DNA of 7,916 nt from Haloferacaceae archaeon (GTDB taxonomy: Archaea; Halobacteriota; Halobacteria; Halobacteriales; Haloferacaceae), in NCBI GenBank assembly GCA_018609965.1, contig JAHENP010000252.1, positions 1 to 7,916 on the forward strand, written 5' to 3'. A model generated the notes under the pieces. The model made no database searches. It was not told the origin of the DNA and saw only the letters and a program-made list of their open reading frames with translations. Every line of letters starts with the position of its first letter. Positions within the stretch are counted from its first letter, which is position 1. A program made the position numbers and the translations under genes. This document shows, piece after piece, positions 1-6,281 of this stretch.

Positions 1-1
1 C

Positions 2-289
2 GCGGTCGAGGCCCTGTTGAACGGGGCCGCCGACCCCGCAACGCTCGCGCCGTTGTACCTGCTGGTCGCCGTCGCCACCGCCGACGCCGTCTCGTTGGCC
101 TACCAGAGTCAACAGTATCTCACTATCACCGACGACGGCGACCTCCTCACGTGTCCCGTCTGCGGGAACGATGTCGACCCCGACCTGGCGTTCTGTCACT
201 GGTGTACGGCCGACCTCGACCAGTTCACGGTCGTTCCGGCCGGCGAACAACCGCCGACTGACCCCGAGCGGTCAGACGACGAACGCTAG
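2..289 (+). CDS. C-terminal part of a zinc-ribbon protein (5' end outside window)
   Basis: The frame is open from base 2, and the TTG at 17 is an arbitrary internal start, so this is the last ~95 residues of a longer protein. An Ala/Leu/Val-rich stretch containing LYLLVAVATADAVSLAY looks like the end of a membrane or amphipathic helix. It is followed by a short acidic linker and a treble-clef or ribbon-type zinc site, CPVC-x10-CHWC (four Cys codons at about 152, 161, 194 and 203), then a disordered Pro/Asp/Glu/Arg tail. Haloarchaea encode many membrane proteins ending in such a single zinc ribbon of unknown function. I do not recognise the exact family and propose no reaction. The gene converges on gatE with 28 bp between stop codons. 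The tail codons for DPERSDDER are part of a direct repeat that continues past the stop. Confidence 0.75.
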   Translation, partial: AVEALLNGAADPATLAPLYLLVAVATADAVSLAYQSQQYLTITDDGDLLTCPVCGNDVDPDLAFCHWCTADLDQFTVVPAGEQPPTDPERSDDER

Positions 290-317
290 CCGACCCCGAG
301 CGGTCGGGCGACGACCG
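258..317. repeat. Tandem imperfect direct repeat forming two hairpins at the convergent gene ends
   Basis: Bases 260-285 recur at 292-317 with 23 of 26 identical (period 32 bp). Each copy contains a 6-bp perfect inverted repeat around an identical CCGAGC loop: CTGACC/GGTCAG at 258-275 and CCGACC/GGTCGG at 290-307. The first copy lies in the last codons of the zinc-ribbon gene; the second lies in the 28-bp gap, starting 10 bases beyond the gatE stop on the gatE strand. No T-tract follows, so a standard archaeal U-rich terminator is not evident. Possible roles are a two-sided 3'-end structure, a protein site, or a plain duplication. Confidence 0.6.
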
Positions 318-2186
318 TTATGCTCGTTTCTGGATCTCCTCGCGGAGCACGTCACTCACCAGATCGCCGTCCGCCTTCCCGCGGAGCGCACCCATCGCCT
401 CACCCATCAGCCCGGAGAAGGCGCCCATCCCCTCGTCGGCGACCTGGTCGGCGTTGCGCTCGACGACCTCGGCGACGGCCTCCCGCACGGCCGCCTCGTC
501 GACCCCGGTGAGTCCCGCTTCCTCGACCGCCTCCGATGGGGAGAACTCCGGCTGTTCTGCGAGTGTCGTCAGCGTCTCCTCGATCCCCTCCCGAGCCAGA
601 TCGTCACTCGCGACGAGTTCTAACGTCCCGCGGATCGCGTCGTCCTCAAGCGCGTCAACCGGCACACCGTCCCGGTCTAGCTCCGTCAGTGTCGACGCGA
701 GTGTCGTCGCCGCCAGCGTCGGATCGACGCCTCCGGCGACGGTCTCCTCGAACAACGGCCACTGCCGGCCGAACGCGACCTGCTCGGCCAGGTCCGGACC
801 AAGGCCGTGGTCGTCGACGTAGCGGTCCACCTTCTCGTCGAGCACCTCCGGCACCGCGACCTCCGCGACGTCCGGCTCGACGGGCGGTACGTCCGTCTCG
901 GGGTAGAGCCGCGCTGCACCCGGCAGCGGCCGGAGATACCGCGTCGTCCCATCGTCGTTCGCCCCGCGGGTCTCCTCGGGCACCCCCTCGATGGCGGTCT
1001 GTGCGCGGTCGACGACGTTGTCGATGGCGGTCGCGGCCGTCTCCGGGTCGTCTGCGACCAACACCACCGCGTCGCCGTCTTCGGCGTCGACCGCCTCCCG
1101 GAGCGCCGCCACCTCCGCGCTCGTGACGCCGTACGCCGGCAGTTCGTCCGTGTGGAACACGCCGCCCGCGCCGGCCCGCTTGGCGTGGTCCGACAGCTCC
1201 GTCCCCAGTCGCCGGTCCGGTTGGAGTTCCCGGCCGACCAGCCCGTCGAAGCCGGCGAGCCTGACGGCGTGAACTGCGCCACCGTCGTCGAGTGCACCAC
1301 GGATCACCCCCGACTCCGTGTCGGTGAACACGCTCGTCGCGTCGACCGGCTCCCCGACCGCAGCCTCGCGGGCTTGTAGTTCCTCGCTGATCTCGACGAG
1401 TGCGAGCTGGCGGTCGGCCTCTCGGGCCACGATCTCGCTGATCTGGTCGAGCGCCTGCACCCCCTTGATCTCGACGCGGGCACCCTCCGCGACGGAGACG
1501 TTCACGTCCTGCCGGATCGTCCCCAGCCCACGGCGAACGGCCCCGGTCGACCGGAGCAGCGTTCCGATCCGTTCGGCGGCCGCCTGCGCCTGCTCGGGCG
1601 TCCGGATGTCCGGCGCGGTTCCGATCTCCACCAACGGGATGCCCAGCCGGTCCAACGAGTACCGCACCCCGTCGTCCGTCTCGGCGACCTTCTGGGCGGA
1701 CTCCTCTTCGAGCATCATGTCCTCGATCCCGACCGGGCCGGCGTCAGTCTGAATCTCCCCGCCGCGGGCGACCAACATCGACCGTTGGAACCCGGAGGTG
1801 TTCGAGCCGTCGATGACGATCTTCCGCATCACCTGGATCTCGTCGACCACGGCCGCGTCCAGCAGTTCCGCGATCTGGATCGCCACCGACAACGCCTCCT
1901 CGTCGACCTCGCCCGGCGGTTCGTCGTCCTCTTCGACGAGACAGGTGGTGTCGTACGCGAGATACTCGAACTCGCGGGCCACCTGTGACTCCTCTAAGGC
2001 GGCCTCGTCGATCTCCCCCAGCTCCGATTTGGTCGGGTGGAGATACCGGGTGAATCGGCGGTCGGCCGCCGCCGGCTCCCGGAGTTCTGTCGGCGAGTCG
2101 CAGAACAGCTTCGTCTCCGTGTCCAGTTGTTGGTGGATCTCGAGGCCGGCGACGAGCCCCACGTCCTCGTAGTCGCGGTCGGTCAT
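318..2186 (-). CDS. gatE: Glutamyl-tRNA(Gln) amidotransferase subunit E
   Basis: GatE is the tRNA-binding and kinase subunit of the archaeal GatDE complex. It activates Glu mischarged on tRNA(Gln) with ATP and transamidates it to Gln using ammonia released by GatD, which makes it essential for glutamine decoding in archaea. The product is 622 residues, the usual size for haloarchaeal GatE. The GatB/GatE cradle runs from ~10 to ~280, with GLEIHQQL (14-21), RKIVIDGSNTSGFQRSML (121-138), EDMMLEEESAQKV (155-167), IRQDVNVSV (224-232) and EIKGVQ (239-244). An AspRS-like (GAD) insertion typical of GatE spans ~285-400. RYLRPLPGAARLYPETD (416-432) resumes the cradle, and a YqeY-like tail covers ~450-622, ending in LMGEAMGALRGKADGDLV. 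The ATG at 2186 is chosen because the family N-terminus begins MTDRDYEDVGLVAGLEIH; an open extension to 2714 only antisenses the next gene. gatD is not in the window; the two genes are often unlinked in haloarchaea. Confidence 0.97.
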   Translation of the reverse strand: MTDRDYEDVGLVAGLEIHQQLDTETKLFCDSPTELREPAAADRRFTRYLHPTKSELGEIDEAALEESQVAREFEYLAYDTTCLVEEDDEPPGEVDEEALSVAIQIAELLDAAVVDEIQVMRKIVIDGSNTSGFQRSMLVARGGEIQTDAGPVGIEDMMLEEESAQKVAETDDGVRYSLDRLGIPLVEIGTAPDIRTPEQAQAAAERIGTLLRSTGAVRRGLGTIRQDVNVSVAEGARVEIKGVQALDQISEIVAREADRQLALVEISEELQAREAAVGEPVDATSVFTDTESGVIRGALDDGGAVHAVRLAGFDGLVGRELQPDRRLGTELSDHAKRAGAGGVFHTDELPAYGVTSAEVAALREAVDAEDGDAVVLVADDPETAATAIDNVVDRAQTAIEGVPEETRGANDDGTTRYLRPLPGAARLYPETDVPPVEPDVAEVAVPEVLDEKVDRYVDDHGLGPDLAEQVAFGRQWPLFEETVAGGVDPTLAATTLASTLTELDRDGVPVDALEDDAIRGTLELVASDDLAREGIEETLTTLAEQPEFSPSEAVEEAGLTGVDEAAVREAVAEVVERNADQVADEGMGAFSGLMGEAMGALRGKADGDLVSDVLREEIQKRA

Positions 2187-2210
2187 CGTCTGCGTCTGCG
2201 ACTGCCGCGG

Positions 2211-2220
2211 TCGAAAAGTC
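2211..2220 (-). promoter_or_regulatory. TATA-like element for gatE (leaderless promoter)
   Basis: On the minus strand GACTTTTCGA is centred about 29 bases before the gatE ATG. That is close to the archaeal TATA distance from a start site that coincides with the start codon. No Shine-Dalgarno sequence precedes the ATG, which fits a leaderless mRNA. The T-run is only a partial match to TTTAWA, so the call is tentative. Confidence 0.4.
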
Positions 2221-2278
2221 TTCGACACGACCCCCACCTCGCCGGCGGGCCGTCGCGTCGGCTGAGATACGCCGGCAG

Positions 2279-2288
2279 GAGTTTTCAG
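2279..2288 (+). promoter_or_regulatory. TATA-like element for the GrpB-family gene (leaderless promoter)
   Basis: GAGTTTTCAG lies about 27 bases before the ATG at 2310 in the 123-bp divergent region shared with gatE. There is no Shine-Dalgarno sequence, which suggests a leaderless transcript. A 6-bp inverted repeat, GCCGGT/ACCGGC with a 4-base spacer (2290-2305), lies between this box and the start codon. Confidence 0.4.
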
Positions 2289-2309
2289 GGCCGGTGTCGA
2301 CCGGCTGGT

Positions 2310-2825
2310 ATGGAACTCCGACCGGACCCAGTGTGGACGGAGCGGTACGAGCGCGAACGGGAACGGCTCGAACGCCACACCGACCCGTCGGCCGTGTTCC
2401 ACGTCGGGAGCACGGCGATCCCGGACCTCGCCGGCACCCCGCAACTCGACGTGATCGCGGTGTACGACGACACGTCGGCGATGTGGGACGCCGCCGACAC
2501 GGTGGCCGGTCTCGACGAACGGTGGCGGCGCACCGACCGAGAGCATAGAACTGTCGTCTACTGGCGCGACCCGCCGGAGGCGGTGTACCTGAAGTTCCAC
2601 GTTGCCGGCGACGAGCAGGTCCACAACCAGATTGCGGTTCGTGACCACCTCCGGGCAGACGAGCCCGACCGGCGGCGGTACGAACGGGTCAAACGCGAGG
2701 CGGCCGCCGAACACGACGGGTTCCAGCCGTACCAGGAGGCGAAAGCCGAGATCGTCCGGGAACTGATCGAGGCGGCACGCGAGACGGGACGGTTCGCGGC
2801 GTTGCCGGAGTCGGTTCGGGAGTGA
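2310..2825 (+). CDS. GrpB family (UPF0157) nucleotidyltransferase-fold protein
   Basis: The product is 171 residues, the normal family length. The family hallmark is near the N-terminus: HVGSTAIPDLAGTPQLDV (31-48), the equivalent of the common HVGSTSVPGLxAKPIIDI, with the G33-S34 pair and D47 at the positions used by nucleotidyltransferase folds. Usual hallmarks also appear at the C-terminal end: HNQIAVRDHLRADEP (105-119) and a Tyr/Lys/Glu-rich helix pair, YERVKREAAAEH and YQEAKAEIVREL. The Lys of the AKPIIDI motif is Thr43 here. GrpB proteins resemble minimal nucleotidyltransferases, and some are fused to dephospho-CoA kinase. I know of no established substrate for the free-standing archaeal members. 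The ATG at 2310 fits both the family N-terminus and a TATA box 27 bases upstream. The gene is divergent from gatE and convergent with the small membrane protein (79 bp between stops); no operon partner is visible. Confidence 0.9.
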   Translation: MELRPDPVWTERYERERERLERHTDPSAVFHVGSTAIPDLAGTPQLDVIAVYDDTSAMWDAADTVAGLDERWRRTDREHRTVVYWRDPPEAVYLKFHVAGDEQVHNQIAVRDHLRADEPDRRRYERVKREAAAEHDGFQPYQEAKAEIVRELIEAARETGRFAALPESVRE

Positions 2826-2904
2826 GACCGCCGCGCGAGGAGACTTGTCGAGCGGACACCGGTACGGAGAGACAACACGACGGGAGGACGAGCGTCACGC
2901 CTCC

Positions 2905-3216
2905 TCAGTAGTTCGCGCCGTGACACGGTGCGGTGTGGTCGAGGGCGTGTCGGGGGTCGTCGGCGTCGTCACCGGCCCGGCGCAGGAGTCGGAGCGGCGT
3001 GTCGGTGTCGCGGCGACGAGCCGCCCCGACAGCCAGTCCGACACCGGCGGCGACGACGGCCGCGCCGGCGACCGCGACCGGGAACACCAACGCGGCCAAC
3101 AACGCGTGGCCGACGACGGCGGCGGCGACAGTTCCGGAGACGGTGAAGCGCTTGCCAGCGGGGAGAGCGTTCGGTCGGCCGTGCGGTGCGGTCCTGGGAG
3201 CGTTGTTCCGTCTCAT
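2905..3216 (-). CDS. Small hypothetical membrane protein, two predicted transmembrane helices
   Basis: The product is 103 residues and I recognise no family. It has a basic, polar N-terminus (residues 1-25, MRRNNAPRTA...), then one long Ala/Val/Gly hydrophobic block at ~27-66 that can form two adjacent helices (GTVAAAVVGHALLAALVF and AVAGAAVVAAGVGLAVGAA). RRRD follows, then an acidic tail (AGDDADDPRHALDH) ending CHGANY. The positive-inside rule would place the Arg cluster after helix 2 in the cytoplasm, together with the N-terminus. Third-position G/C preference is strong from about residue 20 onward, supporting real coding. ATG 3216 is preferred because AAGGAG stands 4 bases upstream; an in-frame GTG directly precedes it. 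The frame stays open back to a GTG at 3390, but the added residues are Arg-rich and non-hydrophobic. The gene converges on the GrpB-family gene. Confidence 0.65.
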   Translation of the reverse strand: MRRNNAPRTAPHGRPNALPAGKRFTVSGTVAAAVVGHALLAALVFPVAVAGAAVVAAGVGLAVGAARRRDTDTPLRLLRRAGDDADDPRHALDHTAPCHGANY

Positions 3217-3220
3217 CACA

Positions 3221-3226
3221 CTCCTT
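3221..3226 (-). promoter_or_regulatory. Shine-Dalgarno site deciding the start of the small membrane protein
   Basis: Minus strand AAGGAG is followed by TGTG and then ATG at 3216. It is the only convincing Shine-Dalgarno match before a start codon in this window, implying that this mRNA, unlike its neighbours, has a 5' leader. Confidence 0.55.
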
Positions 3227-3233
3227 CGTACGA

Positions 3234-3258
3234 CCCACACCCACCTGGAGGGTGTGGG
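3234..3258 (-). promoter_or_regulatory. 9-bp perfect hairpin in the presumed leader of the small membrane protein
   Basis: CCCACACCC (3234-3242) and GGGTGTGGG (3250-3258) are perfect inverted repeats separated by seven bases. On the minus strand the stem ends 7 bases before the AAGGAG box at 3226. A stem with eight or nine strong pairs next to a ribosome-binding site could influence translation, or the dyad could be a DNA operator. No T-tract follows on either strand, so it is unlikely to be a terminator. Confidence 0.45.
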
Positions 3259-3417
3259 CGACTGTGCAGACGCACCAGGCGTGCGGCGTCTCACAGTGCA
3301 GACAGCGCGGGTGACGGCCCGCCATCGGACGCCCAGAACTGGATCACGGTCCACAGACAGCCGTGTCGGCTGGCTCGTTCCAGGGGACACCGGCGAGACG
3401 CGTGACGCTCGGGGGTC

Positions 3418-3455
3418 GTCACAGTCGAGGCCAAATCTCGGTTCCTCGTCGTGAC
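3418..3455. repeat. Imperfect inverted repeat upstream of the GH97 promoter
   Basis: Arms GTCAC-AGT-CGAGG (3418-3430) and CCTCG-TC-GTGAC (3444-3455) pair in two 5-bp blocks flanking a small internal mismatch, with a 13-base A/T-richer centre. The element ends 43 bases before the TATA-like box at 3498, a position suitable for a regulator of the hydrolase. The rest of 3259-3497 shows no tRNA or other structure that I can recognise. Confidence 0.35.
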
Positions 3456-3497
3456 TTCTGTCGACCTTCCGACGTAATCCACACGATTGTACCTAAC

Positions 3498-3505
3498 ATT
3501 TATTC
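3498..3505 (+). promoter_or_regulatory. TATA box of the GH97 gene
   Basis: ATTTATTC within an A/T-rich island (CCTAACATTTATTCGG) stands out from the GC-rich surroundings. It is centred about 30 bases before ATG 3532, predicting a transcription start at, or a few bases before, the start codon (leaderless or nearly so). Confidence 0.6.
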
Positions 3506-3531
3506 GGTGGCGAAACAGAGTCCACGGTGGC

Positions 3532-6273
3532 ATGCGACAGAGTGACAGCGACGGTGGCAGACGGATCGGCAGGCGGGGATTCTTGGGCGGGCTGTCGGGG
3601 TTACTCGCCGCGTCGGCGTACTCACTGACGGTCCCAGACGAGGTCGCGGCACAGGTCACGTCGGGTGACGACAGCGACATTCAACAGGTCACGTCGCCGG
3701 ACGGCTCGATCGCGGTGACAGTGGATGTCGGCTCCGGTGTCCCGACCTACCGGATCGACTTCGAGGGGACGACGTACGTCGAGCAGTCGCCGATCGGCTT
3801 CCTGTTCGACGGCCAGCCGACGTTCGGGACGGGTGTGTTCGGCAACGGGCCGGATCTGACGGTGACGGGGACAGACCGCGGGACAGCCACAGAGACGTGG
3901 GAGCCGGAGTGGGGTGGGTTCGACACCGTCTCCGAGGAGTACGACTACCTCACCGTCGGGCTGGCGGAGACCCAGTCACCCGGCCGGACGGCGAACCTGG
4001 AACTGCGGGTGTTCGACGACGGCCTGGGGTTCCGGGTGGTGTTCGGGGACAGCTTCGGCTCGTTCAGGATGGACGGGGAGACGACGGAGTTCGACTTTGC
4101 GGGCGACTACACGAGTTGGTGGATCGAAAACGAGTGGGTGAACCCGCGGTTCGAACAGGAGTACACGGAGTCACCACTCAGTGAGATTCCGGCCGGGAGC
4201 GGGACAACCCGACCGAACAACAACCCCGTGCGGCGGGGCGCACACACACCGCTGACGATGCGGGCCGACGACGGCACCTACCTCAGCGTCCACGAGTCGA
4301 ACCTGGACGACTACGCCAAGATGTCGTTGGCACCGGTGTCCGACGACGGCACGTCTCGGATGGCGGTCGAACTCGCGCCGTTGCCGGACGGCTCCGCGGT
4401 GACGGCGACGGCGCCACACGCAACGCCGTGGCGGACGGTCCAGATCGGCACCTCCCCAGGGTCGTTGGTGGAGTCGCAGCTGATCCCGTTGTTGGCGGAC
4501 CCGTTGGACGAGTCGGCGTTCCCCGGCGGCGACACCAGTTGGGTGGACGCGCGGACGTACGTCGGCGTCTGGTGGATGATGATCGCCGGCAGCGCAAACT
4601 GGGAGTACAAATCCGACGCGGCGCTGTCGTACGCCGGCCAGAACCCCGCGCGGTACATCCACGGCGCCCGCACGGAACGGACGAAACGCTACATGCGGTT
4701 CGCCAGCGAACACGGGATCGACAGCGTGCTCGTCGAGGGGTGGAACCAGGGCTGGTCGACGTACCCCGGCGACGGCACCGGGTTCGGCATGGGTGTCGAC
4801 GACTCCTACCCGGACTTCGACGTGCAGACGGTCACGGACTACGGCGCGAGTCTCTCGCCGAGCGTCGAGATGACGATGCACAACGAGACGGCGGGCAACA
4901 TCGTCACCTACGAAGACGAGATCGGCAACGGAATCTTCGGCGAGTACGAGGCCGCCGGGATTCGGTCGATCAAGAACGGCTACGTCAAAGACCCCGGACT
5001 CGGCTTCGACGGGAACGGGGGGTGGGCGAGCCACACCCACCACTGTCAGCGGGCGGTGAACCACCACCGACTCGTCGCTCGGGAGGCGGCCGCCAACCGG
5101 CAGATGTTGGAGGTCCACGAGGGGATCGTCCCGACTGGTGAACACCGGACGTACCCGAACGTGGCCGCTCGCGAGGTCGTGAAAGCCCAGGAGTACGACG
5201 GGTTCGGCGAGTTGGGCGCGGGCGTGGGGCGTGACCACCACGTCACCCTGCCGTTCACGCGGATGTTGGCGGGGCCGACGAGCTACCAGCCCGGGATCTT
5301 CGACACGACGTTCACCGACAACGATTCAGACGCCCGGATCGAGACCACCGTCGGCAAGCAGTTGGCGATGTACCCGACGTATCTCGGCGGTCTCCAGATG
5401 GCGGCCGACCGGATCGAGGCGTACGTCGACCCGACACTGGAGGTCGGCGAGTTCGTCCAGGCGTCGTCGGCCGACCTCGACGGGATGATCACCGCCGACA
5501 CGTGGCGCAACAGCTTCGGCGGCCACTACGTCCCGGTCGACCCGAGCCGCGAACCGGACGGCGCGACCGCGACGTTCACCGTGAAGAACGTGCCGAGCGC
5601 GGGGACCTACGACCTCCACCTCCGGTACGCCGCCGACAGCGACGAGAACCGGTGGGCGGTGACCCAGTTCGGCTCCGGGCAGGCGACGCTCGTGGTCAAC
5701 GGGAACGAACGAGAGATCACGCCGTCGTTCACCAACTACTGGGACGACTGGGCGATCCACACCGTCTCGGTCGACCTCCAGGCGGGCGACAACACGGTCG
5801 CGGTGAAGCTCCGCTCGGGCGACGTGGGCGGGTTCAACCTCGACACCGTCGGCGTGAGCGAGCGCGGCGCGGGCTCGCCGGTCGCCGCCAACTACGGCGA
5901 CATCGACCCGAGTCGTGAGAACTACGACACGGTGCCGGCGTTCGACTTCATCGAACAGGTGCCGACCGACTGGGACGAGACACGCGTTCTCGACGCCGGG
6001 ATCGGCGACTACATCGTCACGGCCAGACGGGCCGGCGACGAGTGGTACGTCGGTGCGATGACGAACGGCGACGCCCGCGAACTGACGGTGTCGTTGGAGT
6101 TCCTGTCGGCCGGGAGCTACACCGTCACGGAGTACGCCGACGCGCCGGGGACGGACGTGGAGACGAACCCGACGGAGGTGGAAATCTCGGAGTACGGCGT
6201 CTCGGCGGGTGACACGATCCAGCTCTCGATGGGAGCCAGCGGCGGGACGGCGCTGCGAATCCGGCCGTCGTAG
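3532..6273 (+). CDS. Secreted (Tat) glycoside hydrolase family 97, SusB-like alpha-glucosidase with inserted carbohydrate-binding module
   Basis: The product is 913 residues; typical GH97 enzymes have ~640-740. A Tat signal with the twin arginine in GRRGFLGG (R14-R15) and a hydrophobic stretch ends near VAA-Q (residues 38-41), indicating export of a folded enzyme. Domains: GH97 N-terminal beta-sandwich ~45-335; catalytic barrel ~345-630 with LVEGWNQGW (400-408), MHNETAG (E452), VHEGIVPTGEHRTYPN (E530), E548 and QEYDGFG (E554); inserted module ~645-776; GH97 C-terminal domain from AFDFIEQVPTDWDETRVLD (~803) to the end. E452, E530, E548 and E554 match recalled Bacteroides SusB residues E439, E508, E526 and E532, with the last three at identical spacing (18 and 6). 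This is the calcium-dependent inverting subgroup rather than the Asp-nucleophile retaining one. Inferred role: releasing glucose from alpha-glucans outside the cell. The ATG at 3532 leaves a normal Tat n-region; an upstream TTG (3487) would lie before the TATA box. It has no transporter neighbours and converges on the NUDIX gene. Confidence 0.93.
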   Translation: MRQSDSDGGRRIGRRGFLGGLSGLLAASAYSLTVPDEVAAQVTSGDDSDIQQVTSPDGSIAVTVDVGSGVPTYRIDFEGTTYVEQSPIGFLFDGQPTFGTGVFGNGPDLTVTGTDRGTATETWEPEWGGFDTVSEEYDYLTVGLAETQSPGRTANLELRVFDDGLGFRVVFGDSFGSFRMDGETTEFDFAGDYTSWWIENEWVNPRFEQEYTESPLSEIPAGSGTTRPNNNPVRRGAHTPLTMRADDGTYLSVHESNLDDYAKMSLAPVSDDGTSRMAVELAPLPDGSAVTATAPHATPWRTVQIGTSPGSLVESQLIPLLADPLDESAFPGGDTSWVDARTYVGVWWMMIAGSANWEYKSDAALSYAGQNPARYIHGARTERTKRYMRFASEHGIDSVLVEGWNQGWSTYPGDGTGFGMGVDDSYPDFDVQTVTDYGASLSPSVEMTMHNETAGNIVTYEDEIGNGIFGEYEAAGIRSIKNGYVKDPGLGFDGNGGWASHTHHCQRAVNHHRLVAREAAANRQMLEVHEGIVPTGEHRTYPNVAAREVVKAQEYDGFGELGAGVGRDHHVTLPFTRMLAGPTSYQPGIFDTTFTDNDSDARIETTVGKQLAMYPTYLGGLQMAADRIEAYVDPTLEVGEFVQASSADLDGMITADTWRNSFGGHYVPVDPSREPDGATATFTVKNVPSAGTYDLHLRYAADSDENRWAVTQFGSGQATLVVNGNEREITPSFTNYWDDWAIHTVSVDLQAGDNTVAVKLRSGDVGGFNLDTVGVSERGAGSPVAANYGDIDPSRENYDTVPAFDFIEQVPTDWDETRVLDAGIGDYIVTARRAGDEWYVGAMTNGDARELTVSLEFLSAGSYTVTEYADAPGTDVETNPTEVEISEYGVSAGDTIQLSMGASGGTALRIRPS

Positions 6274-6281
6274 CGACGGAC

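Larger units (their letters stand above)
3217..3325 (-). other. Doubtful coding frame with a CxxC-x6-CxC motif upstream of the membrane protein
   Basis: From an ATG at 3325 a minus-strand frame begins MAGRHPRCLHCETPHAWCVC, a compact CLHC-x6-CVC cluster that could bind zinc. About the first 26 codons show haloarchaeal G/C third-base preference. The same frame then runs into the membrane-protein gene and degenerates to Arg-rich sequence, ending at 2969, so it cannot be real along its full length. It may be a short upstream ORF, the N-terminal part of a gene broken by a frameshift (the two frames differ by one base), or chance. No TATA box or Shine-Dalgarno sequence is evident before 3325. Confidence 0.25.

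Noticed and set aside
536..1379. Several plus-strand open frames opposite gatE
   Set aside because: Arg/Pro/Ser-rich shadows of the gatE coding strand.
2187..2714. Open frame extending gatE upstream by 176 codons on the minus strand
   Set aside because: The extension is antisense to the GrpB-family gene, crosses the gatE promoter, and the family N-terminus starts exactly at ATG 2186.
3234..3258. Hairpin considered as a transcription terminator between the small membrane protein and GH97 genes
   Set aside because: These genes are divergent, so no transcript needs to end here, and no T-tract follows on either strand.
3259..3497. Possible tRNA or structured RNA gene in the intergenic region
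   Set aside because: No GGTTCRAATCC-type T-arm, anticodon arm or acceptor pairing could be found by eye; only the imperfect dyad at 3418-3455 is visible.
3487..3531. Upstream TTG start for the GH97 protein (15 extra residues)
   Set aside because: It lies before the TATA-like box at 3498-3505 and adds a sequence unlike a Tat n-region; ATG 3532 gives a normal signal peptide.
4171..5241. Minus-strand open frame of 356 codons inside the GH97 gene
   Set aside because: Antisense shadow caused by high GC; the plus strand encodes recognisable GH97 motifs throughout, and the shadow product is a Val/Arg/His-rich sequence with no family resemblance.
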